Positions 6,441 to 8,439 of a DNA stretch of 8,439 nucleotides are shown here, piece after piece (the stretch's first letter is position 1; every line of letters starts with the position of its first letter). The notes under the pieces are model-generated. The model searched no databases, was not told the origin of the DNA, and worked only from the letters and a program-made list of their open reading frames with translations. Source of the DNA: Gordonia sp. (in: high G+C Gram-positive bacteria) (GTDB taxonomy: Bacteria; Actinomycetota; Actinomycetes; Mycobacteriales; Mycobacteriaceae); contig JASLJL010000327.1 of the NCBI GenBank assembly GCA_030152405.1, forward strand, positions 1 to 8,439, given 5' to 3'. The position numbers were made by a program, and so were the translations under genes.

Positions 6441-8207
6441 GTGATCACACGCATGTCCGCACTGTTCCTTCGCACGCTCCGCGACGACCCCGCCGACGCC
6501 GAGGTCCCGAGCCACAAGCTCCTCGTCCGCGCGGGCTACGTCCGACGCACCGCGCCGGGCGTCTACTCATGGCTCCCGTTGGGGCTGAAGGTGTTCCGGA
6601 ACGTCGAGCAGGTGGTGCGCGACGAGATGGATGCGATCGGGGCACAGGAGATCCTGCTCCCCGCGCTGCTGCCGCGTGATCCGTACGAGGCGACCGGCCG
6701 GTGGACCGAGTACGGTCCCAACCTGTTCCGCCTCAAGGATCGCAAGGGCGCCGAGATGCTCCTGGGCCCGACGCACGAGGAGATCTTCACCCAGCTGGTG
6801 AAGGGCGAGTACAGCTCGTACAAAGACCTCCCGGTGATCCTGTACCAGGTCCAGACCAAGTACCGCGACGAGGAACGTCCCCGCGCAGGCATCCTGCGTG
6901 GTCGCGAGTTCGTGATGAAGGACTCGTACTCGTTCGACCTCGACGACGCCGCGCTGCAGGTGTCGTACGACAAGCATCGGGCCGCGTACCAGCGGATCTT
7001 CGATCGCCTCGGCGTCGACTACGTGATCGTCAAGGCGACCGCAGGCGCGATGGGCGGAAGTCAGTCCGAGGAGTTCCTCGCCGAATGCGAGGTCGGTGAG
7101 GACACCTTCGTCCGAAGCACCGAGTCCGACTACGCGGCCAACGTCGAGGCCGTCGTCACGACCGTCCCGCCGTCGCTGCCCGTCGACGGACAGCCCGAGG
7201 CGGTCTCCCACCAGACCGGCGACACTCCGACCATCGAGACACTCGTCGAGTGGGCCAACGCGACGCTTCCCCCTCGGGCCGGATCGGGGAGCGGCGAGTA
7301 CACCGCCGCCGACACCCTCAAGAATGTGATGGTCAAGATCCGCAAGCCCGGCGGCGAGTGGGAGATCACCGCGATCGGTGTCCCCGGTGACCGCGACGTC
7401 GACTTCAAGCGACTCGAGGCGTCCGTCGAACCGGCCGAGGTGGAACTCCTCGAGGAGGCCGACTTCGCCGCCAATCCGGCTCTCGTGAAGGGCTACATCG
7501 GACCGAAGGGCGTCCAGGGCGCCGGATTCACCTACCTCGTCGACCCTCGTGTGGTCGAGGGGACGTCGTGGATCACCGGTGCCGACGTGAAGGGCGAGCA
7601 CTTCGTGAATCTCGTCGTCGGCCGCGACTTCACCCCGGACGGCGTCATCGAGGCGGCGTCGGTCCGTGACGGAGACCCGTCGCCGGACGGCAAGGGCGTT
7701 CTGACGTCGGCGAAGGGCATCGAGATCGGTCACATCTTCCAACTCGGCCGCAAGTACGCCGACGCGTTCGAGCTCGACGTCCTGGGAGAGAACGGCAAGC
7801 CCGTCCGCGTGACGATGGGCTCGTACGGACTGGGCGTCTCGCGCATGGTCGCCGTCCTCGCCGAGCAGATGCACGACGACAAGGGACTGCGGTGGCCGCG
7901 CGAGGTGGCGCCGTTCGACGTTCACCTGGTGATCGCGAACAAGGACGAGGCGGCTGTCGCCGGCGCTCAGGACCTCGCCGACAAGCTCGACGCGGCCGGC
8001 GTGTCGGTGCTGCTCGACGATCGGAAGGCGTCGCCCGGCGTCAAGTTCAAGGACTCCGAGCTCCTCGGCATGCCGGTGGTCGTCGTTGTCGGGCGCGGCT
8101 GGGCGAACGGGACCGTCGAGATCCGCGATCGTTTCACCGGTGAGTCGGTCGAAGCGCCGGTCGACGGTGCGACCGACGCCGTTCTCGCCGCCGTCAACGC
8201 CGGCTGA
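6441..8207 (+). CDS. proS: Prolyl-tRNA synthetase, bacterial type with editing insertion
   Basis: Class II aminoacyl-tRNA synthetase of 588 residues that charges tRNA-Pro with proline. Domains in order: catalytic core start with [20 protein letters not shown] (27-46); motif 2 region [18 protein letters not shown] (140-157), with R142 and E144; the INS/YbaK-like editing domain (about 225-395, with the [16 protein letters not shown] and [11 protein letters not shown] segments), which clears mis-charged Ala-tRNA; motif 3 [11 protein letters not shown] (459-469), with R468; and the C-terminal anticodon-binding domain (about 488-588). Length is close to M. tuberculosis ProS (582 aa). The GTG at 6441 is preferred because it gives an N-terminus ([21 protein letters not shown]) nearly identical to the mycobacterial one; TTG 6435 and ATG 6453 are alternatives. 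The gene is divergent from yaaA and followed by repeat-rich non-coding DNA. Confidence 0.96.
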   Translation: MITRMSALFLRTLRDDPADAEVPSHKLLVRAGYVRRTAPGVYSWLPLGLKVFRNVEQVVRDEMDAIGAQEILLPALLPRDPYEATGRWTEYGPNLFRLKDRKGAEMLLGPTHEEIFTQLVKGEYSSYKDLPVILYQVQTKYRDEERPRAGILRGREFVMKDSYSFDLDDAALQVSYDKHRAAYQRIFDRLGVDYVIVKATAGAMGGSQSEEFLAECEVGEDTFVRSTESDYAANVEAVVTTVPPSLPVDGQPEAVSHQTGDTPTIETLVEWANATLPPRAGSGSGEYTAADTLKNVMVKIRKPGGEWEITAIGVPGDRDVDFKRLEASVEPAEVELLEEADFAANPALVKGYIGPKGVQGAGFTYLVDPRVVEGTSWITGADVKGEHFVNLVVGRDFTPDGVIEAASVRDGDPSPDGKGVLTSAKGIEIGHIFQLGRKYADAFELDVLGENGKPVRVTMGSYGLGVSRMVAVLAEQMHDDKGLRWPREVAPFDVHLVIANKDEAAVAGAQDLADKLDAAGVSVLLDDRKASPGVKFKDSELLGMPVVVVVGRGWANGTVEIRDRFTGESVEAPVDGATDAVLAAVNAG

Positions 8208-8214
8208 TCCCACC

Positions 8215-8230
8215 CCGCCGTCCTCGGTGG
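8215..8230 (+). terminator. Possible weak terminator hairpin after proS
   Basis: CCGCCG and CGGTGG (8215-8220, 8225-8230) can pair with one G-U around a TCCT loop, starting eight bases after the proS stop. Only two T residues follow, and the right arm overlaps the first GGTGGTTGAG repeat end, so the assignment is tentative. Confidence 0.3.
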
Positions 8231-8302
8231 TTGAGCCGCCTCCGAGGTGCGGTGTGGTTTCGACTGTCCTCCTCGCCGGCGCTCGTCGTCGGCTCAACCA
8301 CC
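8226..8302. repeat. Inverted-repeat block: GGTGGTTGAGCCG arm, reverse-oriented repeat unit
   Basis: The 13-base arm GGTGGTTGAGCCG at 8226-8238 is repeated perfectly in reverse complement at 8290-8302 (CGGCTCAACCACC), so the block can fold into a large stem-loop. Its right part (8256-8302, 47 bases) begins GGTTTCGAC and ends CTCAACCACC; read on the minus strand it is a complete unit bounded by GGTGGTTGAG and GTCGAAACC. No coding frame is convincing here. The bounds look like short dispersed intergenic repeats I associate with Gordonia-like actinomycete genomes, from memory only. Confidence 0.75.
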
Positions 8303-8312
8303 ACGTAGTGGC

Positions 8313-8371
8313 TGTCGTCCGTCGGTGGGGAGCATTGCGTGTCGGCGCTCGCCTTTGTCGTCCGTCGGTGG
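8313..8371 (+). repeat. 16-base direct repeat pair
   Basis: TGTCGTCCGTCGGTGG occurs at 8313-8328 and again at 8356-8371, a 43-base period. The second copy runs into the complete GGTGGTTGAG repeat end at 8367-8376, whereas the first breaks off after GGTGG, suggesting a truncated unit or a partial duplication. Confidence 0.7.
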
Positions 8372-8415
8372 TTGAGCCGACTCCGAGGCGTTAGTCGAGG
8401 TGTCGTGTCGAAACC
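8367..8415 (+). repeat. Forward repeat unit bounded by GGTGGTTGAG and GTCGAAACC
   Basis: This 49-base unit starts GGTGGTTGAG (8367-8376) and ends GTCGAAACC (8407-8415). Its first 22 bases match 8226-8247 at 21 positions (C versus A at the 14th). Its end can pair with GGTTTCGAC at 8428-8436, the start of a further reverse-oriented unit cut by the window edge. Confidence 0.75.
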
Positions 8416-8417
8416 AG

Positions 8418-8439
8418 GGTGCGGTGTGGTTTCGACTGT
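8418..8439 (+). repeat. Second copy of a 22-base segment, truncated array at window edge
   Basis: These last 22 bases are identical to 8246-8267 (both begin GGTGCGGTGTGG and end TTTCGACTGT). The match reaches the final base, so the duplicated segment probably continues beyond the window. The offset is 172 bases, against 141 for the left repeat arm, implying a 31-base insertion or deletion between the copies. Confidence 0.75.

Larger units (their letters stand above)
8208..8439. other. Non-coding, repeat-rich intergenic region after proS
   Basis: About 232 bases without a supportable gene. The stretch is filled by the repeat units listed separately plus short unique joins. No tRNA, riboswitch or promoter is evident. 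The downstream gene is not in the window. Confidence 0.7.

Noticed and set aside
6436..6447. Short inverted repeat TGATC-GT-GATCA at the proS start.
   Set aside because: Five-base arms around a start codon are easily expected by chance, and no known operator matches.
6567..8297. Long open minus-strand frame of about 576 codons opposite proS.
   Set aside because: It is the antisense shadow of a GC-rich gene; its translation is low-complexity Arg/Asp/Val/Leu with no domain, while the + strand encodes a complete ProS.
8086..8394. Small + strand frame running from the proS 3' end through the repeats.
   Set aside because: It overlaps proS in another frame, and its second half is repeat sequence with no start signal or recognisable domain.

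Overview
The window is GC-rich, densely packed bacterial DNA. The predicted proteins resemble mycobacterial ones closely (DevR/DosR, a DevS/DosT-type haem kinase, DesA1, the fused CysG, ProS), so the source is most likely a mycolic-acid actinomycete of the order Mycobacteriales. It may be Gordonia, Williamsia, Rhodococcus or similar rather than Mycobacterium itself; the genus is an inference from recalled family sequences, not a search.

Region 1 (1-2849) carries a split DevRS/DosRST-type oxygen/redox two-component system. A GAF-domain histidine kinase, cut at its 5' end by the window edge, runs on the + strand. It meets a minus-strand pair tail to tail, with three bases between the stop codons. 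That pair is devR, the response regulator, and downstream of it an unrecognised five-helix membrane protein that overlaps the devR stop by 11 bases. The kinase keeps the residues equivalent to the haem-ligand His and distal Tyr of mycobacterial DevS/DosT.

Region 2 (2850-3985) begins with a 99-base divergent intergenic stretch holding the devR promoter and a degenerate DosR-box-like sequence. It then carries a DesA1-type acyl-ACP desaturase, a di-iron, O2-consuming enzyme of mycolate or fatty-acid synthesis. A short spacer with an inverted repeat leads to cysG.

Region 3 (3986-6392) holds cysG (fused sirohaem synthase), a small membrane protein translationally coupled to it by a GTGA overlap, and a convergent yaaA-family gene. 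A perfect hairpin lies between the convergent stops.

Region 4 (6393-8439) has a 48-base divergent promoter region, proS (prolyl-tRNA synthetase with editing insertion), and 232 non-coding bases filled with inverted and direct copies of a short repeat bounded by GGTGGTTGAG and GTCGAAACC.

A recurring feature is the start architecture. devR, cysG, yaaA and proS each have a TANNNT -10 hexamer ending 6-8 bases before the chosen start codon and no well-placed Shine-Dalgarno, as in leaderless actinobacterial transcripts. The most interesting unit is the oxygen-sensing module: a haem kinase separated from its likely regulator, a coupled unknown membrane protein, and an oxygen-dependent desaturase facing the regulator.
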